64,000 bases of DNA from Sorangium cellulosum So0157-2 (GTDB lineage: Bacteria > Myxococcota_A > Polyangia > Polyangiales > Polyangiaceae): the NCBI RefSeq assembly GCF_000418325.1, contig NC_021658.1:4106001-4170000 (forward strand), in the 5' to 3' direction. This document shows, piece after piece, positions 49,479 through 58,184 of the stretch (position 1 is its first letter; each line of letters starts with the position of its first letter). Position numbers and translations under genes: made by a program. The notes under the pieces were generated by a model. That model worked only from the letters and a program-made list of their open reading frames with translations. It did no database searches and was not told the origin of the DNA.

Positions 49479-51649
49479 GCTCTGACGGATCCCGGAGGTA
49501 CGCTCCGCCTCACGAAGCCTTCGCGTCCGCGCCCGCGGCCTCGCGCGCCCAGGGCGCCGCGCTGGAGCACGCGTCTCCCTGGCCCCACGTCGAGGTGCGC
49601 GGCCAGCTCTCGATCGCGCGCAAGGAGTGGCTGCACACGAACGGGGCGGGCGCCTTCGCGAGCTCGACGATCGCCGGCATGCACACGCGCCGCTACCACG
49701 GGCTGCTCGTCGCGGCGCTCGACCCGCCGCGGCGCCGGCACGTGATGCTCTCGCACGTCGACGCCAGCGTCCGCCCGATCCGGCAGCAGGGCGCCCCGAC
49801 CGAGCGCCGGGCGGCGTGGCCGCGGTGGGACCTCGCCAAGCACCAGTTCCCGGGCATCGACCCGGAGAACGGCTCGTTCTACCTCGAGCGCTTCGATCAG
49901 GATCCGCTCCCGCGCTGGGCGTACGCCCTCCCGGGCGGCGAGCTCGAGGTGACGCTCGGCCTCGTGCGCGGCGAGAACGCCGCCGTCCTGCGCTACGCCT
50001 GGAGCGGGGCGGATCCGGTGATGCTGACGCTGCGCCCGCTCCTCGCCGCGCGCCACATGCACCAGCTGCTCCGCGAGAACGGCGGCATCTCCCAGAAGGT
50101 CGAGCTGCGCGCCGGCGCCGCGCGCGGCGAGGCCGGCTCGGGGCGACCGAGCCCCTCGATCGGCGAGGTCCGGGTGCAGCCGAACCGCGCGCTGCCGCGG
50201 ATCTGCTTCCGCTACCAGGGCACGTTCGTCGGCTCGCAGGACTGGTGGCGCCGCTTCGAGTACCTCGGCGAGCAGGATCGCGGCCTCGATTTCCTCGAGG
50301 ACCTCTGGACGCCGGGCCACTTCGAGACGGTGATCGGCCCCGAGCCCGTGCACCTGCTCGTGGCGGTCGGCGCGCTGCCCGAGGACGAGCCGGAGAACCT
50401 GCTCGCCGCGGCGAGCGCGGCGATCCGCGCCGAGGACCCGGGGCCCCGGCGGCCGCTCCTGGAGCGGCGGCTCTGCATCGCCGCCGAGGCGTTCCGCGCC
50501 GACGCGGCCGCGCGGCCCGGCGTCATCGCGGGCTACCCGTGGTTCGAGGTGTGGGGCCGCGACGCGCTCATCTCCCTGCCCGGCCTCTACCTCGTGCCGC
50601 GCAAGACCGAGGGGGCGATCCGCGTCCTCCGCGCCATCATCGACTCCATGCAGGACGGCCTCGTGCCGAACCGGCTGCCCGACGCGGGCGAGCCCCCGGA
50701 TTTCCACGCGGCGGACGCCACCCTCTGGCTGTTCGAGGCGGCCCGCCTGCTCGCCGACGCGATCGGCGACGCGCACCCGTTCGTCACGGGCGAGCTGCTC
50801 GCCGCGCTTCGTGACGCCTTCGATGCCGCCCTGCGCGGGACCCGCAACGGCATCCACGTCACGGCCGACGGCCTCTTCGCCGCGGGCCGCCGCGGCGAGG
50901 GCGCGATCGACGGGCTCACGTGGATGGACGCGCGCGTCGCGGGCCGCGCGGTCACCCCGCGCGCGGGCTGCCCGGTCGAGCTCACGGCGCTGTGGGCGAA
51001 GGGCTCGGAGACGCTCGCGCGCCTCGCGCGGGCCGCCGGCGACGATCGCCTCGCGGAGCGCGCGGAGGCGGCCGCGAGCGCGGCGCGCCGGGGCTTCGCC
51101 GCCCGCTTCTGGTGCGAGGAGACCAGCTACCCGTACGACGTCGTCTCGGAGGACGCGGAGGGGGAGGGCGCGTTCCGCGACGCGTCGATCCGCCCCAACG
51201 CGGTGATCGCCGTGGCCGTGGATCCCGCCTGCTTCACGCCGGAGCAGGCCTCGGCGCTGCTCGAGCGGGCCCGCCTGGAGCTCGTGACCCCCGCCGGCGT
51301 GCGGACGCTCTCGCCCGCCGATCCGGCCTACGTGCCCCGGTACCAGGGGGGCCCCGAGGCGCGGGACACCGCCTATCACCAGGGCACGGTCTGGCCGTTT
51401 CTGCTCGGGTTCTACGCGCGCGCCGCCCGGCACTTCTCCACGCTCGGGGAGCACGTCATCCCGCTGCTCCACAGGCTGGTGACGTCGGCGGCCGCGAACG
51501 AGATCGCGCTCGGCCAGGTGCCCGAGGTCGCGTCCGGCGAGGCGCCGCACCACCCCGGCGGCAGCTTCGCTCAGGCGTTCAGCGTGGCGGAGCTCCTGCG
51601 CGTGATCGCCTGGGACCTGCCCGCTCAGGACGGGGGCGCGCCGCGCTGA
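49475..51649 (+). CDS. Glycogen debranching enzyme (amylo-alpha-1,6-glucosidase, archaeal/bacterial type)
   Basis: 724 aa from ATG 49475, coupled to aroE by an ATGA overlap. The N-terminal domain is the beta-sandwich of the GDE_N type (KEWLHTNGAGAFASSTIAGMHTRRYHGLLVAA). The C-terminal (alpha/alpha)6 catalytic barrel has GYPWFEVWGRDALISLPG, NRLPDAGEPPDFHAADATLW (catalytic-site Asp in PDFHAAD) and DTAYHQGTVWPFLLG. It hydrolyses alpha-1,6 branch glucose after chain trimming. No glycogen synthase or phosphorylase is in the window. It converges on the FHA-DUF4123 gene. Confidence 0.93.
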   Translation: MSSDGSRRYAPPHEAFASAPAASRAQGAALEHASPWPHVEVRGQLSIARKEWLHTNGAGAFASSTIAGMHTRRYHGLLVAALDPPRRRHVMLSHVDASVRPIRQQGAPTERRAAWPRWDLAKHQFPGIDPENGSFYLERFDQDPLPRWAYALPGGELEVTLGLVRGENAAVLRYAWSGADPVMLTLRPLLAARHMHQLLRENGGISQKVELRAGAARGEAGSGRPSPSIGEVRVQPNRALPRICFRYQGTFVGSQDWWRRFEYLGEQDRGLDFLEDLWTPGHFETVIGPEPVHLLVAVGALPEDEPENLLAAASAAIRAEDPGPRRPLLERRLCIAAEAFRADAAARPGVIAGYPWFEVWGRDALISLPGLYLVPRKTEGAIRVLRAIIDSMQDGLVPNRLPDAGEPPDFHAADATLWLFEAARLLADAIGDAHPFVTGELLAALRDAFDAALRGTRNGIHVTADGLFAAGRRGEGAIDGLTWMDARVAGRAVTPRAGCPVELTALWAKGSETLARLARAAGDDRLAERAEAAASAARRGFAARFWCEETSYPYDVVSEDAEGEGAFRDASIRPNAVIAVAVDPACFTPEQASALLERARLELVTPAGVRTLSPADPAYVPRYQGGPEARDTAYHQGTVWPFLLGFYARAARHFSTLGEHVIPLLHRLVTSAAANEIALGQVPEVASGEAPHHPGGSFAQAFSVAELLRVIAWDLPAQDGGAPR

Positions 51650-51670
51650 ACGCCCGGCCCCCCGCCGCCC

Positions 51671-52627
51671 TCAGCTCTCTCGCTCGAGCGCCGACTCCTC
51701 GCGGATCGCCTTGCCGCCCTGCGCGGTGAAGCGCAGCAGCTTGCCCGGATCCTCGGCCTCCATCGCGAAGGCCTCGATCTCCTCGAACAGCGCCTCGATC
51801 TTGCGCGGACCGCACGTGGGCAAGAAGCCGCGGAGCACCCGCGGGTCGTAGAACCGGAAGTACTGCTGCTTGCCCGTGCCGCTCTCGACCAGGAGGAACC
51901 GGCGGAGGTGCTTCCGCACGTCGCCGAACGGGCGGTTGCTCGTCAGGAAGACGCCCCAGCTGTCGCCCCAGCCGCAGTCGACGAGCGCGTCGAGCAGGGT
52001 CGACCCCGGCGGGAGGTGCACGAGCGTGGGGCCGACGTCCGCGAGGATCTCGCCCTGGAAGCCGGTGTAGAGCGAGGCGGTCTGCTCGCCCGCCTCGCCG
52101 AGGAGCAGCCGGATGCGCGGATCGCGGGCGGCGTCGACCACCGCGAAGAGCGGCGAGCGCTCCTGCCGCAGCCGCGCCCGCGCCGACGCGGTGAACGGCG
52201 AGCCCGTCGCGGGGATCCCGGTCCTCCGCGCCCGCCGCGAGGACGGGACGGGCTCGGTCCGCGCCCGCCGCGAGGGCGGGGCCGGCTCGGTCGGCGCATA
52301 GCGGCGGCTCGGCTCGTGGCGCACCACCGTGAAGAGGGTCGCCCCCGCGCGGATCTCGTCGCCGTCCCGGAGCGACACCTCGCGCGCGCGCTCGCGGTTG
52401 ACCTGCGTGCCGTTGCGGCTCCCCAGGTCGCGGAGCAGGTAGCTGCCGTCGATCTGCTCCACCGAGAAATGCAGGGCAGAGAGCTCGCCGTCGCTCGAGA
52501 TGGAGAGATCCGATTCGGGCGCGCGGCCGACGAGCAGCGGACGGTCGCCAGGGATGTGCGCGGTCTGTCCGGCCAGGGGGCCCGAGATGACCCGGAGGAC
52601 GAATCCGGCTTCCTGGTCTTCGCTCAT
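51671..52627 (-). CDS. FHA-DUF4123 fusion protein
   Basis: 318 aa from ATG 52627, preceded by GGAGACG; an in-frame ATG four codons earlier (52639) is possible. The N-terminal FHA domain (about 8-100) has R35 in LLVGRAPESD, S50 and H53 in LSALHFSVE, and N72-G73-T74. A basic linker (RRARTEPVPSSRRARR) follows, then a DUF4123 domain (about 140-265; SPLFAVVDAARDPRI, SLYTGFQGEIL, GVFLTSNRPFGDVRKHLRRFLLV, YFRFYDPRVLRGFLPTC). DUF4123 proteins are adaptors that load effectors onto type VI secretion spikes. No type VI genes or effector are adjacent, so an orphan adaptor regulated by Thr phosphorylation is a reasonable but unproven view. Confidence 0.9.
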   Translation of the reverse strand: MSEDQEAGFVLRVISGPLAGQTAHIPGDRPLLVGRAPESDLSISSDGELSALHFSVEQIDGSYLLRDLGSRNGTQVNRERAREVSLRDGDEIRAGATLFTVVRHEPSRRYAPTEPAPPSRRARTEPVPSSRRARRTGIPATGSPFTASARARLRQERSPLFAVVDAARDPRIRLLLGEAGEQTASLYTGFQGEILADVGPTLVHLPPGSTLLDALVDCGWGDSWGVFLTSNRPFGDVRKHLRRFLLVESGTGKQQYFRFYDPRVLRGFLPTCGPRKIEALFEEIEAFAMEAEDPGKLLRFTAQGGKAIREESALERES

Positions 52628-53061
52628 GGTCGTCTCCATCGCACAAGGCGCCGATGAGGCCGGCGAGTAAGCCTAGAACACCGATCGGCGGGAAATCCAC
52701 ACGAAGCCGGGAGCCGCGAGAGGGGCCGTCGGACGACTGCCAGCCTTTCCAGGCTGCCCGCAACTCCTGACTGTCTGCGCGGATCCCACGTCCGGATCCG
52801 CTGTTTGCCGCCCGAGACAGCGAACGTGGGGAACCGTGGTTCGAGCGGCCAGGTCGATCGCCCGAGCCTCGTCGTCGAGGCCCGCAGCGGTGGTCGTCGC
52901 GCGCGCGCCGATCGCCTCGAGGGGATGTGGCAGAGGCTGGTCGCGGCGGCGCCGGTCATGTTCGCCATGTTCGCCCTGCGGGGAGCATCGTGGATGGATG
53001 GTGGCGGCGGTCATCGACCTCAAGCCCGCCGCGCGGGGAGGGCGCCGAGCTCGCGGGCGCG
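52628..53061. other. Intergenic region with no supported gene
   Basis: About 430 bp between the starts of the FHA-DUF4123 gene and the end of the flippase gene. No conserved frame, hairpin with T-tract or repeat of note is seen. The upstream control region of the FHA-DUF4123 gene should lie at its left end. Confidence 0.5.
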
Positions 53062-54678
53062 TCAGCCATGGCGGCTGCGCAGCGGCTCGAGGCGGAGCCA
53101 GCGCGCGACGAACGCGCGGTCCTCGGGGGCGAGCACGCCGGTGACCCACGCGGCCACGAGGTAGAGCCCCGCGTAGAGGGGGGCGCCGAGCGCGAGGCAG
53201 AGCGCGGGGCGCTCGTCGACCGCGCCCGTGACGAGGAACGCGGTGAGCGGCGCCGCGGCGACGAGCGCGGTGGCCGCGACGCGCCCGTAGTGGCGCCACG
53301 GGAAGACGCCGCGCAGGCCGACCCCGGAGAGGCGCGCGATGGTCGCGACCATGACGACGATCCCGAGCGCCTGGGTCAGGACGGCCGAGAGCGGCGCGCC
53401 GACCATGCCGAGCGTGGGGAGGAGGACCAGGTTCGCCGCGGTGTTGAACACCATGGACAGCACCTGGATCCGCAGGATCATCGACGTCTTGCCGAACGCC
53501 ATCAGCACGATGGCGTACGCCGTCACGCGCAGCGGCAGGAGCGCGGAGTAGATGCGGAACGGGACCGCGGCGCCGGCGTAGGCGTCGCCGTAGACGGTGC
53601 GCATGAGCGGCTCGGCGAACAGGAGGAGGAACGCCGCCACCGGGAGCATGATCAGGGTCGTCTTGCGGATCCCCGAGTGCCACAGCGCGATCGCGGCCCG
53701 CGCGCCCTGCGCGGGCGTCGGCCCGCCCTCGAAGCGGGCGACGAGGTCCGGGAGCATCGTGGAGGCGACGGAGTAGGCGAGGACGCCGACGAGCGGGAGC
53801 TCCTGCGAGCCGACGGCGAACTCGGCGTAGAGGCCCGCGCTGAAGAAGAGACCGATGACGAACTTGTCGAGCTTCTGGTTGAAGAGGCCGGCGAAGCGGG
53901 TCACCGAGAGCGGGAGCGCGTAGGCGAGCTGGGCCCGGACGCCGCCGGGGAAAGGGGCCGCCGCGACGTCCCCGAACAGCCGCGCGTAGAGCCGGTACGA
54001 GAGCCCGAGCCGGAGCGCCTGCGCCGCGCACTGGGCGGCCAGGATCCAGGCCACCGAGCACCCGAGCGCGGCGGGGACGATCGCGCCCGCAGCGGTCGAG
54101 AGCGTGACGATCAGCGCGACGCCCGCCGACTTGCGGTGGTTGTTCGTGGCGATGAAGAGCGGGCCGAAGACGCTCGCGGGGTAGGCGATCACGCTCATCA
54201 GGCCGATGAGCAGGAGGAGCGGCGCCGCGCCCTCGCGGACGTCGAGGAAGACGCCGGGGACGAGGGCGAAGGCCGCGAAGGCGAGCGCGGAGAGGGCCCC
54301 GAGGCCGAGCAGGAGCAGCAGGCTCTGCCGCACCAGCCCCTTGAGCTCGGGGCGGGTCACCTTGGGCGCGAAATAGAGGAACGACTCCGGCAGGTAGAGC
54401 TGCGCGAGATCGCGCCCCGTCATGAACAGCATCGTCGCGAAGGCGAGCGCGCCGTACTCGGACTTGCCGAGCAGCCGCACCACGACGACGCCCTGCACGA
54501 GCACGATGAGCGTGTTCACGAACTGCCCGCCGACGATCATCCCGATCCGGTCGGCGAGCGACGCGCCCTGCGCCTCGGCGGGGGGCGGCGCGTCGTCGGC
54601 CACCCGCGCGGCCCCCGCGGCCTCGGGCGCACGCGGGGGCGCGCTCGGCTCGACCGGGGTGGGCTGCTCGTCCCGCAT
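53062..54678 (-). CDS. Polysaccharide flippase (Wzx/MATE-like)
   Basis: 538 aa from ATG 54678; a second in-frame ATG lies 6 codons upstream. A ~45-residue Pro/Ala N-terminus is followed by 12-14 membrane helices. The Polysacc_synt/Wzx pattern is seen: GQFVNTLIVLVQGVVVVRLLGKSEYGALAFA, FNQKLDKFVIGLFFSAGLYAEFAVGSQELP and MVGAPLSAVLTQALGIVVMV. It would flip lipid-linked sugar repeat units across the inner membrane. It is divergent from the glycosyltransferase operon (54764 onward) with 85 bp between, so the two form one polysaccharide locus. Confidence 0.9.
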   Translation of the reverse strand: MRDEQPTPVEPSAPPRAPEAAGAARVADDAPPPAEAQGASLADRIGMIVGGQFVNTLIVLVQGVVVVRLLGKSEYGALAFATMLFMTGRDLAQLYLPESFLYFAPKVTRPELKGLVRQSLLLLLGLGALSALAFAAFALVPGVFLDVREGAAPLLLLIGLMSVIAYPASVFGPLFIATNNHRKSAGVALIVTLSTAAGAIVPAALGCSVAWILAAQCAAQALRLGLSYRLYARLFGDVAAAPFPGGVRAQLAYALPLSVTRFAGLFNQKLDKFVIGLFFSAGLYAEFAVGSQELPLVGVLAYSVASTMLPDLVARFEGGPTPAQGARAAIALWHSGIRKTTLIMLPVAAFLLLFAEPLMRTVYGDAYAGAAVPFRIYSALLPLRVTAYAIVLMAFGKTSMILRIQVLSMVFNTAANLVLLPTLGMVGAPLSAVLTQALGIVVMVATIARLSGVGLRGVFPWRHYGRVAATALVAAAPLTAFLVTGAVDERPALCLALGAPLYAGLYLVAAWVTGVLAPEDRAFVARWLRLEPLRSRHG

Positions 54679-54763
54679 GGCGGCTCGGTAGCACATGCGC
54701 GGGCGGAGCGGCCTCCCGCGGCGGGCGCGCGGGGCCCAGCTCGGCCGTGATATAGGCGCGGCG

Positions 54764-56065
54764 ATGAGGCGCGCGCTCCTCGTGAGCTACTACTTTCCCC
54801 CGCGGTTCAGCGTCGGCGGTAAGCGCGCGTACCGCTTCGCGAAATTTCTGCCGGAGCACGGCTGGGCGACGACCGTGCTCACGGCGAAGCCGCCTCGCGG
54901 CGAGCGGCTGGATCCGTCGTTCGCGGAGGCCGACCTGCCCGCGTGCGACGTGCGCCGCGACTACCTCACGGACGCCGAGCTCGCGCGCATGCCGCGCCGC
55001 GCGCTCGGCTCCGACGGCACCGTGGAGGCGCCGACCGAGGCGCCGCTGCCGGTCGCGCGCCGGAGGGGGCTCGCGCGCGTCGCCGCCGAGCTCCGCTACG
55101 TCCGGGTGATCGGCCCGGACGCGGGCCTCATCCCGGCCCTCGCGGCCCGCATCGCGCGCCTCGCCCGCGAGGCCTCTGCCGAGGTGATCTTCGCGAGCGG
55201 GGCGCCCTGGGAGACGGTGCTCGCGGGGCTGCTCGCCGGCAGGGCCGTCGGCCGGCCGGTCGTCGTCGACTTCCGCGATCCGTGGTCGTTCGGTCCGGTG
55301 ATGGCGACGCGGCCCGCGTGGGTCCGCGCCGCGGTGGCGCTCGTCGAGCGGGCCGCGGTGGGCGCGGCCGCGGCGCTCACGGTGACGTCCGAGATGACCC
55401 GCGACGCGTACGCCGCGCGGGGCATCGCGCGCCGCGTCGCGTCGATCCGGACCGGCTTCGATCCGGACGCGGCGGTCGCGCCGCGGCGCGACGGGGCGGT
55501 GACGCTCGTGCACTTCGGCAACTGCTACAGCGAGCGCACGCTCGCGCCGTTCGTCCGCGCGCTCGCGGCCGTCGCGCGCCGGCGGTCGCTCGGCCCGGGC
55601 GCGATCCGGCTGCTCAACCTGGGGCGCGTCGCGGGGAGCGATCTCCGCCTCGCCGAGGAGCTCGGCGTGTCGCGGCTCTTCGAGCACCGCGCGGTCCTGC
55701 CGTACGCCGAGGGGCTCGGCCTCGTCGCGGGCGCCGACCTCGCGCTGCTCACCGGCTTCGGCGACGAGCCGTACCTCCTGCCCGGCAAGCTCTACGACTA
55801 CCTCCTCGCGCGCGCGCCGGTGCTCGCGGTCTCGCCGTCCCCCGAGGTCGCGCGCATCCTCGAGGCGACGCGCCTCGGCTGGACGCACGCGGCCGGCGAC
55901 GCCGCGGCGATCGAGCGCCGCATCGAGGACGCCGTCGACGCGCGCGCGGCCGGGCGGCCGCTCGTCGAGCCCGACGGCGCGGCGCTCGCCGGGCTGAGCG
56001 CGCGCGCAGCGGCGGGCGCGCTCGCGCGCCTCTTCGAGGAGGTCGCGGCGCGCGGCGCGGGTTGA
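54764..56065 (+). CDS. Glycosyltransferase family 4-like protein
   Basis: 433 aa from ATG 54764. It opens RRALLVSYYFPPRFSVGGKRAYRFAKFLPEHGW, the GT4 N-terminal strand and glycine loop. IFASGAPWETVLAGLL and VVVDFRDPWSF follow in the first Rossmann half. The C-terminal half has LVHFGNCYSERTL and a late acidic/Gly segment, LPGKLYDYLLARAPVLAV, typical of GT-B proteins. It transfers a sugar from a nucleotide donor to a growing glycan. The acceptor and donor are unknown. It is the first gene of a three-gene run with the GT2 and methyltransferase genes. Confidence 0.88.
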   Translation: MRRALLVSYYFPPRFSVGGKRAYRFAKFLPEHGWATTVLTAKPPRGERLDPSFAEADLPACDVRRDYLTDAELARMPRRALGSDGTVEAPTEAPLPVARRRGLARVAAELRYVRVIGPDAGLIPALAARIARLAREASAEVIFASGAPWETVLAGLLAGRAVGRPVVVDFRDPWSFGPVMATRPAWVRAAVALVERAAVGAAAALTVTSEMTRDAYAARGIARRVASIRTGFDPDAAVAPRRDGAVTLVHFGNCYSERTLAPFVRALAAVARRRSLGPGAIRLLNLGRVAGSDLRLAEELGVSRLFEHRAVLPYAEGLGLVAGADLALLTGFGDEPYLLPGKLYDYLLARAPVLAVSPSPEVARILEATRLGWTHAAGDAAAIERRIEDAVDARAAGRPLVEPDGAALAGLSARAAAGALARLFEEVAARGAG

Positions 56066-56192
56066 CGCCGCGCGCGGCGCGGGCGCGGCGCCGTCCGTCC
56101 TCGCGTTGCCCCCGCGCGCGGCGTCGACCCGCGCCGACCTTTCTCGAGCGGCGCCCGCTCGACGTCCTTGCCTGCGCGGCGGCCGCCGTGGC

Positions 56193-57155
56193 ATGCGAGC
56201 CGCGATGCCTGACCATCTTCCCAAGGATCGAGCGGGGCTCCCCGAGGGCGAGCGCGCCCTCCAGGAGGCGTGGCGCGCGAAGTACGCGCCCGAGGTGAAG
56301 GAGCTCATCGTGCGACGCGAGGTCCCGTCGCCGAAGCTCACGCTGATCATCATCTCGTACAAGGCGAAGGACTACCTCATCGAGTGCCTCCAGCACGCGC
56401 GCGGCCAGACGGCGGCGCTCGACGTGCCGTACGAGATCCTGCTCGCCGACAGCGGCGGCATCGAGCACCTCAGGCCGCGCTCCGCGCCGCTCGTCGACGT
56501 CGAGCTCCGCCTGACCGACGGCATCCCGCTGAACGCCGCGCGCAACGCGGCCATCGCCTGGGCGCGCGGCGAGTACGTCGCCTTCATCGACGACGACGGC
56601 CTGATCGCGCCGACGTTCGTCGAGGTCGTCTGCCGCGTCTTCCAGGACGCGCGCATCGCGGCGATGCGCGGCCGGATCATCCCCAAGGAGCACCCCTACT
56701 TCTGCACGCTCGCGGGGCACTACGACCGCGGCGACGACGTGATCGACGACGTCCTCGCGACCGAGGGGCACATGGCGATCCGGCGCGGCGTCTACCTCGA
56801 GACCGGGGGCTTTCCGGATCAGTTCTACGGCGCCGAGGGGGTCTACCTCGTCTACCGCATCGCCAAGGCGTTCCCCGACATGCGGGTCGTCTACGTGCCG
56901 GATCTCCTGATGCGGCACGACTACTTCGACAGCTGGGAGAACTTCATCTGGAAGACGCGCAAGTACCGGCGCATCCGGCGCGAGGTCGGCGGCATGGAGC
57001 CGGATCCCGAGTTCCTGCGCTACCTCGACGACTACCTCGCGCGGCGGAAGCCGCAGCGCCCGCTCACGGCAGAGCAGACGGTGGCGCTCGGGCTGCTCAA
57101 GGCGGTGCGCTGGGGGGTCCTGCGCCTGCCGGGGTGGGCGGTGGGGCAGCCATGA
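56193..57155 (+). CDS. Glycosyltransferase family 2
   Basis: About 320 aa; ATG 56193 or ATG 56205, no clear ribosome-binding site. GT-A fold: KLTLIIISYKAKDYLIECL (residues about 48-66), LADSGG, NAARNAAIAWARGEYVAFIDDD (the D-x-D-type metal/donor site IDDD) and a C-terminal ACEPTOR-like region with RHDYFDSWENFIWKTRKYRRI. It ends with a short hydrophobic helix (LKAVRWGVLRLPGW). It probably adds a sugar to a lipid-linked or cell-wall glycan. Its TGA overlaps the ATG of the methyltransferase. Confidence 0.88.
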   Translation: MRAAMPDHLPKDRAGLPEGERALQEAWRAKYAPEVKELIVRREVPSPKLTLIIISYKAKDYLIECLQHARGQTAALDVPYEILLADSGGIEHLRPRSAPLVDVELRLTDGIPLNAARNAAIAWARGEYVAFIDDDGLIAPTFVEVVCRVFQDARIAAMRGRIIPKEHPYFCTLAGHYDRGDDVIDDVLATEGHMAIRRGVYLETGGFPDQFYGAEGVYLVYRIAKAFPDMRVVYVPDLLMRHDYFDSWENFIWKTRKYRRIRREVGGMEPDPEFLRYLDDYLARRKPQRPLTAEQTVALGLLKAVRWGVLRLPGWAVGQP

Positions 57156-57925
57156 CGGCGCAGGCCGGCGCCGCGCCGGCAGGAGAGGGAGGCGGGCCGA
57201 TGGGCGAGGACGGCGGTTTCGAGCGGGATCTCGAGGCGATCAGCAGGCACTACACCGAGCGCTTCCTGCCCGCGAACCCCTGGGCGAGCCTGCTCAACGC
57301 CCACCCGTACCTCGTCGCGCGGCAGCGGCAGCGCCGCGTGCGCGAGGCGCTCGTCGAGTGCGGCGTGCGCTCGCCCGAGGCCCTGCGCGGGATGTCGGTG
57401 CTCGACGTGGGCTGCGGGTCGGGCTCCAACCTGGCGTGGCTGGTCGAGCTCGGCGCGGATCCGTCGCGCCTCACCGGCATCGACCTCGTCTCCCAGCGGA
57501 CCGAGCTCGCGCGCTCGCGCTTCGCCGGCATCCGCTTCGTCGCGGGCGACTTCCTGCAGGCCGACGTCGGCGGCCCGTTCGACATGGTGATGATGTTCGC
57601 CGTCCTGTCGTCGGTCACGAACGCGGAGCTCAAGCGCGGGCTCATGGACAAGGCGCTCCGCCTGCTCCGGCCGGGCGGCATCTTCTTCTTCTACGACGTC
57701 GTCTCGCGGCGCCCCATCCCCGGCACCGCCGCGTATCAGCGCCTGACGTTCGCGGAGCTGGAGGGGTACTTCGCCCCGCGCCCGCTGCGCGTCTTCCGCA
57801 GGGACATCCTCCGCCGCGAGGTCGCCGACCGGCTCGTCCAGCGCTTCGGGGTGACCGTGGCCGAGCTCGTCCAGGCCACGGGGCTGCTCAACATCGACGG
57901 AACCTTCGCCTACGCGCGCGGCTAG
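57152..57925 (+). CDS. Class I SAM-dependent methyltransferase
   Basis: 257 aa from ATG 57152, coupled to the GT2 gene by an ATGA overlap. The SAM-binding motif I is VLDVGCGSGSNLAWLVELG (about 83-100), with the GIDLVSQRTELARSRF acidic loop and RFVAGDFLQADV after it. The C-terminal part carries LLRPGGIFFFYDVVSRRPIPG. The likely substrate is a sugar or glycan intermediate of the locus, by context. The first ~30 residues are Gly/Ala-rich; internal ATG 57200 would trim them. There is no membrane segment. Confidence 0.9.
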   Translation: MTAQAGAAPAGEGGGPMGEDGGFERDLEAISRHYTERFLPANPWASLLNAHPYLVARQRQRRVREALVECGVRSPEALRGMSVLDVGCGSGSNLAWLVELGADPSRLTGIDLVSQRTELARSRFAGIRFVAGDFLQADVGGPFDMVMMFAVLSSVTNAELKRGLMDKALRLLRPGGIFFFYDVVSRRPIPGTAAYQRLTFAELEGYFAPRPLRVFRRDILRREVADRLVQRFGVTVAELVQATGLLNIDGTFAYARG

Positions 57926-58099
57926 CCCCGGGAACCAAGAGCTCCGACCCGGAGCGGACGCGGGAAAACGCGGCTTCCGGAGCGGGGCAAAATTCCCCAC
58001 CGGGGTGAAAAGGTGCTGCGCGACGCCAGGTTGAAGCTGGTCGCGATGCTGAACAGCCCGGCGCTGCGCTGGCATGGGACGTGCCGACAACGCCGCAAT

Positions 58100-58116
58100 C
58101 ACGTGCGAACCACGTG
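58100..58116. promoter_or_regulatory. Pair of CACGTG palindromes 11 bp apart
   Basis: CACGTG occurs at 58100-58105 and 58111-58116. The 11-bp repeats CACGTGCGAAC and CACGTGACATG put both sites on the same face of the helix. They lie 70-85 nt upstream of the cation ATPase start. A dimeric repressor site is a possible reading; unproven. Confidence 0.4.
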
Positions 58117-58184
58117 ACATGAGGCTGCCATAGCCGGTGAGCGCGGCGCGCACAGCGCGTCTGCACACCGCAGGAGATGACTCC

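Noticed and set aside
52673..56362. Long reverse-strand open frame (1229 aa) over the flippase and GT4 genes
   Set aside because: Low-complexity Arg/Ala/Asp translation without motifs. The flippase (minus, other frame) and GT4 (plus) show clear family signatures.
53062..57925. Secondary-metabolite gene cluster
   Set aside because: The genes fit a glycan assembly locus. No PKS, NRPS, RiPP precursor or terpene synthase was seen.
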